Shown here one piece after another: positions 1 through 6,710 of a stretch of 7,805 bases of DNA. The DNA is from an uncultured Bacillota bacterium (GTDB lineage Bacteria; Bacillota_I; Bacilli_A; RF39; UBA660). The stretch spans positions 1 through 7,805 of the forward strand of contig CAJKKJ010000031.1 in assembly GCA_905200435.1 (NCBI GenBank), given 5' to 3'. The number at the start of each line of letters is the position of its first letter. Positions within the stretch are counted from its first letter, which is position 1. Made by a program: the position numbers and the translations under genes. The notes beneath the pieces are model-generated. The model had not been told where the DNA came from. It ran no database searches and was given only the letters and a program-made list of their open reading frames with translations.

Positions 1-510
1 AAACATATTTTTTCCATCAAAATATGGTCTTACTTTAAATTTTGATATTTTAGCAATTACATCACTTGGAAATTGTTTAACTTTTTTGTTGTAATTTGTA
101 ACAATATCATTATAGTAATTTTTGCATGCTTCTAAATCTATGTTTGCTTCATTTATTTGTAAATTTGTTTTTATGAATACTTCATTTGCTTCTAAATCAT
201 CATATTTGTCTTTGAAACTTTCAAACTTTATTATTGCTTCTGTTAGCTTTCTGTCTAAATCAAAATTGCTTATTTTAGCATTTTTTAAACTTGTTATTTC
301 TTCTAATATTTTTGAACCAGCATATGTTTCTATTACTTCTATACATTTTGCTACTAAATCAAATTTTTTTCTTAGAATAGAATCTATTTTTGTTTCTACC
401 TCGTTAATTCTAATTATATAATTTTGATAATTATTATATGTTATTACTATCCATAATAATATTATTGAGATAATGCCTACAATTGTGGCAACAATTATTA
501 AACCATCCAT
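1..510 (-). CDS. lemA: LemA-family membrane protein, C-terminus cut by window edge
   Basis: The minus-strand frame is open from the ATG at 510 to the left edge, giving 170 codons with no stop. Residues 2-24 form one hydrophobic N-terminal membrane segment (GLIIVATIVGIISIILLW). The rest is helical. The LemA signature appears as YNNYQNYIIRINEVETKID (residues 25-43), then a NLQINEA stretch near 116, YYNDIVTNYNKK (132-143), and FPSDVIAKISKF followed by RPYF near 147-164. These match the family pattern of FYND..V..YN, FPSN.IA and a final F-x-P/R-x-x-F. LemA proteins are usually about 180-190 residues, so only the last few codons should be missing. The family is membrane-anchored and its biochemical role is not settled. 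A GGTGA ribosome binding site precedes the start by a few bases. The gene follows gerQ by about 41 bases on the same strand, so co-transcription is likely. I am confident of the family, not of a function. Confidence 0.85.
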   Translation of the reverse strand, partial: MDGLIIVATIVGIISIILLWIVITYNNYQNYIIRINEVETKIDSILRKKFDLVAKCIEVIETYAGSKILEEITSLKNAKISNFDLDRKLTEAIIKFESFKDKYDDLEANEVFIKTNLQINEANIDLEACKNYYNDIVTNYNKKVKQFPSDVIAKISKFKVRPYFDGKNMF

Positions 511-551
511 TTTATTCACCAAATTTATTATATCATTTTTTTAGATGTTAT

Positions 552-887
552 TCAATTACTTTGAGGATAAAATTCTCCACTTGTGTTAATTTTTTCGTTA
601 AATTCAATGTAGTCTAGATATATTATTAAAAGTAAGTACCAATTTCCTGTTGCTGAATCACTTAGAATTATATGATCGCGACCAGATTGTTCAATTACAC
701 CGGTAAATACTTTATCTCTGAATTCATTTGAATCGGGAAATGTCATATGGATTCTAACTTTTTTGCCACGGTTTAATCTTAAGATATTTTCAATATAACT
801 TTGTTCTGTAAATTGCTCGGTGTCTTGATTTGGTAGTTTTGTATTTCCATAATATATTGGATTTCCTGGAAAACTATAATTATTCAT
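552..887 (-). CDS. gerQ: Spore coat protein GerQ
   Basis: This 111-residue protein has the GerQ core. Known for the family: GerQ is an inner spore-coat protein that, in Bacillus subtilis, is needed to localise the cortex hydrolase CwlJ and is crosslinked by transglutaminase. Diagnostic stretches are QSYIENILRLNRGKKVRIHM, then FTGVIEQSGRDHIILSDSAT, then YLLLIIYLDYIEFNEKI; these are near-textbook GerQ positions. An ATG five codons upstream (902) lies before the AAAGGAGG ribosome binding site (892-899), so translation must begin at the ATG at 887, giving MNNYSFPGN. The N-terminus is short and Asn/Pro/Tyr-rich, without the lysine cluster described in B. subtilis GerQ. The stop is TGA. A lemA-family gene follows on the same strand. 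No clear sporulation sigma promoter was recognised upstream, only a TATAAT box. Confidence 0.93.
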   Translation of the reverse strand: MNNYSFPGNPIYYGNTKLPNQDTEQFTEQSYIENILRLNRGKKVRIHMTFPDSNEFRDKVFTGVIEQSGRDHIILSDSATGNWYLLLIIYLDYIEFNEKINTSGEFYPQSN

Positions 888-905
888 ATATCCTCCTTTC
901 ATTAA

Positions 906-911
906 ATTATA
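906..911 (-). promoter_or_regulatory. Candidate -10 box for gerQ
   Basis: On the minus strand a perfect TATAAT (911 down to 906) ends 18 bases before the gerQ start codon, so a transcript would begin almost at the ribosome binding site. No convincing -35 is seen at the right distance. No SigE- or SigK-like CATA-type -10 was recognised, although a sporulation sigma factor would be expected for this gene. AT-rich sequence makes chance matches common. Confidence 0.3.
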
Positions 912-923
912 TTAAATTAGGTA

Positions 924-952
924 TTTAAATATTATAAAAAAAAGTGTATAAT
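924..952 (+). promoter_or_regulatory. Candidate promoter for pduL
   Basis: A perfect TATAAT at 947-952 lies 17 bases downstream of a weak TTTAAA -35 (924-929, four of six consensus bases). The expected transcription start, about 959, coincides with the first base of the GGAGG ribosome binding site (959-963). This implies a leader of only about 11 bases before the ATG at 970. It lies in the divergent gap with gerQ. Confidence 0.45.
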
Positions 953-969
953 ATTATTGGAGGATGTAT

Positions 970-1521
970 ATGAAGGTTAGAATAGGTGTTTCAAATAGAC
1001 ATGTTCATTTAACAAGAGATGATTTTGTTAAACTATTTGGAAATATTGATTTAGAAATAGATAAAGAATTATATCAACCAGGACAGTTTGCTAGTAAATG
1101 TCGAGTTACTATTAAAACTTCAAAGAGTGAACTTAATAATGTTCGTGTAATGGGACCTTTTAGAAATTATACTCAGGTTGAAATATCAAAAACAGATGCT
1201 TATATTTTGGGACTTAATCCACCTGTTAGAACAAGTGGTGATTTAGATGATTCTGAAGTAGTAACTCTTGTTGGACCTAGTGGTTCTTTAGTTACTAGTG
1301 GTTGTATTATTGCTGATAGACATATTCATATTACAGAAGAGGAAAAGAAAAAATATAATTTGAATGATTCTTTATGTGTTGAAGTTGGTAATGTAAAGAA
1401 GTCTATTTTATATGATGTCCATTTAAAAATTAGTCCTGAATCTAGGATGGAAATGCATATTGATACTGATGATGCAAATGGTAATTTTGTGAAAACAGGT
1501 GATGAAGGTGAAATTAAATAA
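970..1521 (+). CDS. pduL: Phosphate propanoyltransferase PduL (phosphotransacylase)
   Basis: PduL enzymes interconvert acyl-CoA plus phosphate with acyl-phosphate plus CoA. In organisms without Pta, standalone PduL often serves acetate fermentation, giving ATP together with acetate kinase. This 183-residue protein has both halves of the duplicated fold. VSNRHVHLT supplies H11 and H13; GPFRNYTQVEISKTDA supplies R65 and E71; IIADRHIHI supplies H118 and H120; MHIDTDDAN supplies H163. These correspond to the zinc ligands and catalytic arginine known from PduL structures, so the enzyme looks intact. The protein starts directly at the catalytic domain with no N-terminal microcompartment-targeting extension, so a cytosolic housekeeping role is inferred. 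An ATG at 964 directly abuts GGAGG, so the ATG at 970, six bases beyond it, is the better start. The 3' end overlaps the next gene by about 20 bases. No kinase or aldehyde dehydrogenase partner lies in the window. Confidence 0.93.
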   Translation: MKVRIGVSNRHVHLTRDDFVKLFGNIDLEIDKELYQPGQFASKCRVTIKTSKSELNNVRVMGPFRNYTQVEISKTDAYILGLNPPVRTSGDLDDSEVVTLVGPSGSLVTSGCIIADRHIHITEEEKKKYNLNDSLCVEVGNVKKSILYDVHLKISPESRMEMHIDTDDANGNFVKTGDEGEIK

Positions 1522-1936
1522 TAGAGGTTTTGCAATTTCTACACTTATATATTCGATATTTTTGCTTTTTCTTGTATTTGTTTCAAGTTTACTTGCTTTA
1601 CTTGCTTATAGGAAAAATATTTTTGATGCTCATAAGAATGCAATATACGAAGAAACTATGAGAATACCTTACGTTATAGTTCCAAATGTTGATGATTTGG
1701 ATTATAATGATCGAATTAATTTTAAACTTACAGATAATATTAGTGGATGTTTGAGTGATAAGTGCTATATTGAGAGTATTTTTCTTGATGATGTTGAGAT
1801 TGAAAAAGATGAATGGGATACTTATTTAAGGGGATTAACACCTGGTGAGTATAAATTTGTTTATAAAATATCAAATGGTGAGACAGGGTTTAATGAAGAG
1901 AAAATAACGAAAATTCGTAAGATAACGATTAAATAA
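1502..1936 (+). CDS. Small membrane protein with prepilin-like N-terminus
   Basis: This 144-residue protein begins MKVKLNNRGFAISTLIYS and continues as a long hydrophobic helix to about residue 36. That is a short basic leader, a Gly-Phe junction at 9-10 and a membrane segment, the layout of type IV prepilins and pseudopilins. The glutamate normally at position +5 of the mature pilin is absent (Thr here), so it is either a divergent minor pilin or an unrelated membrane-anchored protein. The exported part (about 45-144) is acidic, with a CLSDKC pair (C83, C88) and a C-terminal stretch rich in beta-prone residues (PGEYKFVYKIS). The start lies inside pduL, where GTG 1499, ATG 1502 and GTG 1508 are all possible. 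No well-spaced ribosome binding site precedes any of them, so translational coupling to pduL is likely. Function unknown. The two following genes are prepilin-like, which supports a shared role. Confidence 0.75.
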   Translation: MKVKLNNRGFAISTLIYSIFLLFLVFVSSLLALLAYRKNIFDAHKNAIYEETMRIPYVIVPNVDDLDYNDRINFKLTDNISGCLSDKCYIESIFLDDVEIEKDEWDTYLRGLTPGEYKFVYKISNGETGFNEEKITKIRKITIK

Positions 1937-1959
1937 AGTGTAAAAAAATGTGTAAATTA

Positions 1960-1988
1960 TTGACTATAAAAGAAATATATTATAAAAT
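1960..1988 (+). promoter_or_regulatory. Sigma-A-type promoter for the prepilin pair
   Basis: TTGACT (1960-1965) and TAAAAT (1983-1988) each match consensus at five of six bases and are separated by exactly 17 bases. The predicted start is near 1995, just before the AGGTGA ribosome binding site (1998-2003). It would allow the two downstream prepilin-like genes to be expressed separately from pduL. Confidence 0.6.
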
Positions 1989-2007
1989 TATTATGGTAGG
2001 TGATAGA

Positions 2008-2364
2008 ATGAAGAATGGTTTTACATTAGTTGAATTTGTTTCAATGATGGTTATAGTATCTGTTATGACTTTGGTCGCGACTCCTTTAGTTTCAAAAGAA
2101 TTAAATAATGTTAAGAAAGATGAAGCTATTATTAAATCTAATTTGGTTAAGCAGAGTTTAAAAAATTATTATTATTCAAATAGTAAAGCTACAACATTAG
2201 ACCTATCAAATACGGAGATTATAAATACTCTTAATATTGGTGATGCTGATATTAAAGAGGGACAAGCTACTATTGATAGTAGTGGAAATATAACGAGTGA
2301 AATGAAGATTGATGATTTTACTTGTACAATATCTGGAAATACGGAAGAGATTTCGTGTTCATAA
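2008..2364 (+). CDS. Type IV prepilin-like protein (minor pilin or pseudopilin)
   Basis: The 118-residue product starts MKNGFTLVEFVSMMVIVSVM. This is a class-III signal: a short leader ending in Gly4, Phe5 as mature +1, Glu at +5, then a hydrophobic helix to about residue 28. Such proteins are cleaved and N-methylated by a prepilin peptidase and assembled into pili or pseudopili for DNA uptake, secretion or adhesion. The middle is a Lys/Asn-rich helix (SKELNNVKKDEAIIKSN). C106 and C117 near the C-terminus could form a terminal disulfide loop, as in many pilins. Earlier in-frame ATGs at 1948 and 1993 would add residues that disrupt the leader. The ATG at 2008 follows AGGTGA (1998-2003) by four bases, so it is preferred. 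Another prepilin gene follows 23 bases downstream. Specific role unknown. Confidence 0.85.
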   Translation: MKNGFTLVEFVSMMVIVSVMTLVATPLVSKELNNVKKDEAIIKSNLVKQSLKNYYYSNSKATTLDLSNTEIINTLNIGDADIKEGQATIDSSGNITSEMKIDDFTCTISGNTEEISCS

Positions 2365-2387
2365 AATGGGAAAGGAAGGAAATAGAA

Positions 2388-2903
2388 ATGAATAAGAAAG
2401 GCTTTACATTAATTGAGTTACTTGCAATTATTGTTATATTAGCGATTATTGCTTTAATTGGTACACCAATTGTAACAAATATTATTAATACTACACGTAT
2501 TAGTAGTGCTGAAAGAACTTGTGATGGTTTAGTACAAGCTGTACAAAATTTATATAGTGTTTCAGTATTAAAAGATCCAAACTTTGGAGGAGCAACTATT
2601 TACTTTGATGGTGGTAAAATGTTGGTTAAAAAAAATGTAGATTCTGATACATGGGCTACTACTCTTGATTATAAAGGTACAATTCCACAAAATGGTTTAA
2701 TAAGAATTGATCAAGATGGTACTTATCATTGGGAAAATATCGTTGTAAATACTTATGGATGCTCAAGTGATGCAAAAGGTAAATATTCTTGTAAACAATA
2801 TAAAGATGCTAAACATCCATTTGAATATGCTGCATGTCCAATTACAGAGACAAATGGTGTATTATCTGTAGGTACTTGTACTTCTGCTAAAATACCTGCA
2901 TAA
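2388..2903 (+). CDS. Type IV prepilin-like protein, probable major pilin of the cluster
   Basis: The 171-residue product starts MNKKGFTLIELLAIIVILAI, a near-consensus prepilin: Gly5-Phe6 cleavage site, Glu at mature +5, and a hydrophobic helix to about residue 34 with a Pro at 27. The globular part (about 40-171) has five cysteines (C45, C125, C135, C150, C164), aromatic-rich strands and little charge at its end. That is consistent with a disulfide-stabilised extracellular pilin head, but it matches no pilin subtype I can name; it is not clearly ComGC. The in-frame region upstream of 2388 overlaps the previous gene. The strong AAAGGAAGGA at 2371-2380 selects the ATG at 2388. An intrinsic terminator begins at the stop codon, so this gene ends the unit. 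No assembly ATPase, platform protein or prepilin peptidase is in the window, so these must be encoded elsewhere. Confidence 0.85.
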   Translation: MNKKGFTLIELLAIIVILAIIALIGTPIVTNIINTTRISSAERTCDGLVQAVQNLYSVSVLKDPNFGGATIYFDGGKMLVKKNVDSDTWATTLDYKGTIPQNGLIRIDQDGTYHWENIVVNTYGCSSDAKGKYSCKQYKDAKHPFEYAACPITETNGVLSVGTCTSAKIPA

Positions 2904-2926
2904 AAGACAATTTTGTCTTTTTTTTT
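2902..2926 (+). terminator. Intrinsic terminator after the prepilin cluster
   Basis: AAAAGACAA (2902-2910) pairs perfectly with TTGTCTTTT (2913-2921), with a tight turn and an uninterrupted T run to 2926. It starts at the stop codon of the last prepilin gene and separates that unit from lepA. Confidence 0.85.
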
Positions 2927-2940
2927 ATAGTCTTTTATTG

Positions 2941-2946
2941 TATAAT
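2941..2946 (+). promoter_or_regulatory. Candidate -10 box for the lepA operon
   Basis: A perfect TATAAT (in TTGTATAAT) lies just beyond the upstream terminator and ends 17 bases before the lepA ATG, the same distance as at pduL. The 17-base -35 position falls in the terminator T run and has only T matches. The -35 is therefore weak or absent. Confidence 0.5.
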
Positions 2947-2963
2947 TATTTGTAGGTGGTTTT

Positions 2964-4763
2964 ATGAAACAAACAAACATTCGTAATTTTTCAATAATTG
3001 CTCATATAGATCATGGCAAAAGTACTCTTGCTGATAGAATTCTAGAGGAAACAGGTGCTTTAACTAAAAGAGAAATGCAAGATCAATTACTTGATAGTAT
3101 GGATATTGAAAGAGAACGTGGAATAACAATTAAATTAAATGCAGTTCAACTAAAATATAATTATAATGGTGAAGAATACTATTTAAATTTAATAGATACT
3201 CCAGGACATGTTGATTTCACATATGAAGTATCTAGAAGTTTAGCTGCTTGTGAAGGTGCGATTTTGGTTGTAGATGCAGCCCAAGGAATAGAAGCTCAGA
3301 CGATTGCTAATTTATATTTGGCTCTTGAAAACAATTTAAAAATAATACCTGTAATAAATAAAATAGATTTACCAAATGCTGATCCTGATAAAGTAAAAAA
3401 AGAATTACATGATGTTTTAGGATTTGAAGAAGATGAAATTATTTTAACAAGTGCGAAAACGGGAGTTGGAATAAAAGAATTAATTGAGGCAGTGGTTGAG
3501 AGAATACCAGCTCCAACTGGTAATGTAAATTCTAAATTACAGGCATTAGTATTTGATAGTTATTATGATTCATATAAAGGTGTTGTTGCTTTAGTAAAAG
3601 TAGTAAATGGTACATTAAAAGTTGGATCAAATATTAAAATGATGCAAACAAATAAAATATATGATGTAACCGAATTAGGTAATCATACACCAAAAGAAAA
3701 AAATATTGATGAATTAAAAGCTGGAGAAGTAGGGTATTTAAGTGCTAGTATTAAAAGTTTGTCAGACTTAAAAGTTGGTGATACAATAACTTTATCAGAA
3801 GATCCAGCAGATAATCCATTACCAGGTTATAAACAATTGAAACCAATGGTATTTTGTGGATTATATCCAATTGAAACAAATAAATTTTCTGATTTAAGAG
3901 AGGCTTTAGAAAAATTAAAATTAAATGATGCTTCTTTAGAATTCGAAGTGGAAACATCTGCTTCTTTAGGATTTGGATTTAGATGTGGCTTTTTAGGTCT
4001 TTTACATATGGATGTTATAATAGAAAGAATTAAAAGAGAATTTAATTTAGATATAATTGCAACTACCCCTTCTGTTATTTATAGAGTTACTAAAACTGAT
4101 AAAGAAGTAGTTATTGTTGATAGTCCTATTCAAATGCCTGAAAAAGTTAAAATATTAAAAATTGAAGAACCTTATGTTATGACAAATATATTTGTTCCTG
4201 CAAATTATATTGGTCCAATAATGGAGTTGTGCCAAAATAAAAGAGGAAATTATATATCAATGGAATATATTGATAATACAAGAGTAAATATTCATTATGA
4301 ATTACCATTATCAGAAATTGTATATGATTTTTTCGACAAATTAAAATCTTATACCAAAGGATATGCTTCATTTGATTATGAACTAATTGGTTATAGAGAA
4401 AGTGATTTAGTAAAAATGGATGTTTTATTAAATGGTGAGATAGTTGATGCTTTAAGTATAATTGTCCATAGAGATTTTGCATACAATAGAGGAAGAAATA
4501 TAGTTGAAAAATTAAGAGAGTTAATACCAAGGCAACAATTTGAAGTACCAATTCAAGCTAGTATTGGATCAAAGATAATCGCACGAAGTGATATAAAAGC
4601 TGTTAGGAAAGATGTACTTGCTAAATGTTATGGTGGCGATGTTTCAAGAAAAAGAAAATTACTAGAAAAACAAAAAGAAGGTAAAAAAAGAATGAAGATG
4701 GTAGGAAGTGTTGAAGTACCACCAGAAGCATTCTTAGCAGTCTTAAAAATAAATGATGACTAA
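2964..4763 (+). CDS. lepA: Elongation factor 4, LepA GTPase
   Basis: LepA (EF4) is a ribosome-associated translational GTPase related to EF-G that influences translation and ribosome biogenesis under stress. At 599 residues it is the standard family length. The GTP-binding boxes are complete: AHIDHGKST (13-21), the switch region ERERGITIK (49-57), DTPGH (78-82), NKID (132-135) and SAK (163-165). Then come EF-G-like domains II, III and V and the LepA-specific C-terminal domain, ending in the characteristic [20 protein letters not shown]. Translation starts at 2964, four bases after AGGTGG (2954-2959), with [14 protein letters not shown] as in other LepAs. It is the first gene of a tight operon with hemW (11-base overlap) and an HD-domain gene. 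No frameshift or missing catalytic residue is seen. Confidence 0.98.
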   Translation: MKQTNIRNFSIIAHIDHGKSTLADRILEETGALTKREMQDQLLDSMDIERERGITIKLNAVQLKYNYNGEEYYLNLIDTPGHVDFTYEVSRSLAACEGAILVVDAAQGIEAQTIANLYLALENNLKIIPVINKIDLPNADPDKVKKELHDVLGFEEDEIILTSAKTGVGIKELIEAVVERIPAPTGNVNSKLQALVFDSYYDSYKGVVALVKVVNGTLKVGSNIKMMQTNKIYDVTELGNHTPKEKNIDELKAGEVGYLSASIKSLSDLKVGDTITLSEDPADNPLPGYKQLKPMVFCGLYPIETNKFSDLREALEKLKLNDASLEFEVETSASLGFGFRCGFLGLLHMDVIIERIKREFNLDIIATTPSVIYRVTKTDKEVVIVDSPIQMPEKVKILKIEEPYVMTNIFVPANYIGPIMELCQNKRGNYISMEYIDNTRVNIHYELPLSEIVYDFFDKLKSYTKGYASFDYELIGYRESDLVKMDVLLNGEIVDALSIIVHRDFAYNRGRNIVEKLRELIPRQQFEVPIQASIGSKIIARSDIKAVRKDVLAKCYGGDVSRKRKLLEKQKEGKKRMKMVGSVEVPPEAFLAVLKINDD

Positions 4764-5811
4764 AAGTGTTTATATACATATTCCTTTTTGTTCTAATATC
4801 TGTGCTTATTGTGACTTTTGTAAATTATTTTATACCAAAAAATGGGTTAAGCCTTATTTAGAATCTTTAAAAAAGGAGATTATATCTAAATATAGAGGAG
4901 ATGTAATTGAAACTATTTATATTGGTGGTGGTACTCCATCTTGTTTAAGTTTAGATGAATTAAAAATATTATTTAATATTATAGATATATTTAAGACAGA
5001 TTTAAAAGAATTTACTTTTGAATGTAATATTGAAGATATAAATGAAGAACTTTTGGAATTTTTAAAAAATACTAATGTAAATAGATTGAGTATTGGATTA
5101 GAGTCTACTAAAAGAAAAAATTTAGAGTATTTGGGTAGAAAATATAGTACTGATTTTAAAGAAAAAATTGAACTTGCTTGTAAATATTTTGATAATATTA
5201 ATGTTGATTTAATTTATGCTTTAAAGACAGAAAGTTTAAAAGATTTAGAAGATGATTTGGACTCTATGAATATTAAACATATATCAACATATTCATTAAT
5301 AATTGAGGAACATACTAAATTTAGAAATGAAAAGAATATTGATGAAGATTTAGATTATGAAATGTATAAATTAATTAATAAAAAATTATCTAATTATCAT
5401 CATTATGAGGTTTCTAATTTTTGTTTAAAAGGTTATGAATCAAAACATAATTTGGTTTATTGGAATAATGATAGATATTATGGCTTTGGACTTGGTGCAA
5501 GTGGTTTTATAGACGATATAAGGTATGATAATAATAGGAATATACTTGAATATATAGATGGGAAATATTTAAAGGAATATGAGAAATTAGAAATATATGA
5601 AGATATGCAAAATGAAATGATCTTGGGTTTGAGAAAATTAGATGGTGTTAGTAAGAAAAAGTTTTATTTAAAATATGGTAAAAAAATAGAAAATGTATTT
5701 GATATAAAAGAATTGTTAAATTCAAAAAAATTAATTGATGATGGTGAATATATATATATTAATTTAGATTATATTTATTTATCAAATGAAATATTAGTTA
5801 ATTTTATATAA
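4753..5811 (+). CDS. hemW: HemW-type radical SAM protein (heme chaperone family)
   Basis: HemW proteins are radical SAM enzymes related to coproporphyrinogen dehydrogenase HemN but act as heme-binding chaperones; many database entries still call them HemN-like oxidases. This 352-residue protein has SVYIHIPFC followed by the cluster-binding CxxxCxxC (C13, C17, C20), GGGTPS (58-63), YEVSNF (218-223), and the HemW-typical HNxxYW motif as HNLVYW (232-237). The length fits HemW rather than the longer HemN. An extra cysteine at 23 (CDFC) is one residue further out than the fourth cysteine of HemN's CxxxCxxCxC. It overlaps lepA by 11 bases (ATG 4753, or ATG 4756 with 8). No ribosome binding site is visible, so translation is probably coupled to lepA. 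Whether this organism makes or uses heme cannot be told from the window. Confidence 0.93.
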   Translation: MMTKSVYIHIPFCSNICAYCDFCKLFYTKKWVKPYLESLKKEIISKYRGDVIETIYIGGGTPSCLSLDELKILFNIIDIFKTDLKEFTFECNIEDINEELLEFLKNTNVNRLSIGLESTKRKNLEYLGRKYSTDFKEKIELACKYFDNINVDLIYALKTESLKDLEDDLDSMNIKHISTYSLIIEEHTKFRNEKNIDEDLDYEMYKLINKKLSNYHHYEVSNFCLKGYESKHNLVYWNNDRYYGFGLGASGFIDDIRYDNNRNILEYIDGKYLKEYEKLEIYEDMQNEMILGLRKLDGVSKKKFYLKYGKKIENVFDIKELLNSKKLIDDGEYIYINLDYIYLSNEILVNFI

Positions 5812-5822
5812 TGGAGGTAAAA

Positions 5823-6401
5823 ATGAAATCAGATGTATTTAAAACAGAATTAAATTATATAAAAGATAGTGAAATTAGGGAGAAGGCAATAAAAGCAATT
5901 AATTTGCTCCCAGATTATTTTTTTGAAGTTCCTGCTTCATCTACTGGAAAATATCATCCTGCTTTTTCGCAAGGTAATGGTGGTTTAGTAAGACATACTA
6001 AAGCTGCTGTTAATATTGCAAATGAACTATTGAATCATAATTCGGTAATAGGAGATGCTTTTACACCGAAGGAAAAAGATCTTATGATCTTTTGCTTGCT
6101 TGTTCATGATGGCTTAAAGTCTGGTATTGTAAAACAAGAATATACAGTTTTTGAACATCCTATAATTATTGGTAAATATATTATTGATAATAATGATAAA
6201 ATAGGATTTAGTGATAAGGAACTTGAATTTATTGATACTACTATTAAGACTCATATGGGAGAATGGACAAAGGATTATAATGGTAATGAGGTTCTTGAAA
6301 GACCACATAATAAGTATCAGAAATTTGTTCATATGTGTGATTTTCTTTCTAGTAAAAAGTTTTTAGATATTAAGTTTAATGGAAATGAGATTGTAAAGTA
6401 A
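5823..6401 (+). CDS. HD-domain protein, putative phosphohydrolase of unknown substrate
   Basis: This 192-residue protein carries the ordered metal-binding residues of the HD superfamily: H58 (GGLVRHTKAA), H95-D96 (LLVHDGLKSG), H112 (FEHP), H144 (KTHMGEW) and D173 (MCDFLSS). HD proteins are mostly metal-dependent phosphohydrolases acting on nucleotides or nucleic acids. The substrate here cannot be inferred. The segment YHPAFSQGNGGLVRH just before the first metal ligand and the two additional histidines resemble the single-domain HD group, some distance from the HD-GYP, RelA or dGTPase types. An ATG at 5811 overlaps the hemW stop but precedes GGAGG (5813-5817). The ATG at 5823, five bases after it, is the start. 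It is third in the lepA-hemW operon and followed by a terminator. No membrane segment or fusion domain. Confidence 0.85.
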   Translation: MKSDVFKTELNYIKDSEIREKAIKAINLLPDYFFEVPASSTGKYHPAFSQGNGGLVRHTKAAVNIANELLNHNSVIGDAFTPKEKDLMIFCLLVHDGLKSGIVKQEYTVFEHPIIIGKYIIDNNDKIGFSDKELEFIDTTIKTHMGEWTKDYNGNEVLERPHNKYQKFVHMCDFLSSKKFLDIKFNGNEIVK

Positions 6402-6410
6402 TCTCATTTT
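6383..6410 (+). terminator. Hairpin terminator of the lepA-hemW-HD operon
   Basis: AAATGAGATT (6383-6392) pairs perfectly with AATCTCATTT (6400-6409) around a 7-base loop that contains the HD gene's stop region. Only four T follow before AAAA, so the U-tract is short. The perfect 10-base stem right at the gene end still makes termination likely. Confidence 0.65.
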
Positions 6411-6453
6411 AAAATACTTATTTTAGTAATTTAAATTGATTTTTGCAAAAAAG

Positions 6454-6646
6454 ATGATTAAAATATTGATTTTGTGGTAAAAAGAACTTTACAATAGTTG
6501 TTGGTGTAAATGATAATATAGAATTAAAAAAATTGTTGCCTTCTTATAACATTTTTAATGGTGTTATTTTATTAGGAAAAATATTAAGAAATTACTAGGA
6601 AAATGTTGAAAATTTTGTAATGTTAGAAAAAATACGCTATTATTAA
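6454..6646 (+). pseudogene. Possible decayed coding relic
   Basis: One plus frame, from about 6470, reads a protein-like stretch including KNFTIVVGVNDNIELKKLLP and NIFNGVILLGKILRNY, then a TAG at 6596-6598. It continues in the same frame with ENVENFVMLEKIRYY to a TAA at 6644-6646. A plausible start, ATG 6454 (MIKILIL), lies in a different frame just upstream, so one frameshift plus one nonsense change would restore a single protein of about 64 residues. Codon choice resembles the neighbouring genes. I do not recognise the family, and in AT-rich DNA a 42-codon open run can arise by chance, so this is tentative. Confidence 0.3.
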
Positions 6647-6680
6647 AATGTAAATAGGAAAATTTTGTATAATTAAAAGG

Positions 6681-6710
6681 GAAACATTTGATCTTTTATG
6701 TTAATGTTTC
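6681..6710. repeat. Inverted repeat, possible weak terminator for the minus-strand gene
   Basis: GAAACATT (6681-6688) and AATGTTTC (6703-6710) are perfect inverted copies around a 14-base loop. Read on the minus strand the hairpin is followed by CCCTTTT, so it could terminate transcription from the gene ending at 6813, about 100 bases upstream. The T run is short and the loop long. Confidence 0.3.

Noticed and set aside
122..421. Plus-strand open frame of 99 codons
   Set aside because: It is antisense to the LemA-family gene, which has clear motifs and a ribosome binding site; the plus reading has neither.
545..560. Reading TGA as Trp (Mycoplasma code), which would extend gerQ
   Set aside because: All long conserved genes are intact with TGA as stop, Trp is TGG throughout, and the GerQ homology ends at this TGA.
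1326..1535. Minus-strand open frame opposite pduL
   Set aside because: Lies wholly over well-conserved PduL sequence and has no family signature.
2753..2980. Minus-strand open frame across the prepilin terminator
   Set aside because: Runs through a clear terminator and antisense to a prepilin gene; no ribosome binding site.
3751..4551. Two minus-strand open frames (3751-3957, 4177-4551)
   Set aside because: Both are antisense shadows of lepA, which is complete and of standard length.
6114..6332. Minus-strand open frame opposite the HD-domain gene
   Set aside because: Antisense to a gene with all HD metal ligands; composition is typical shadow sequence.
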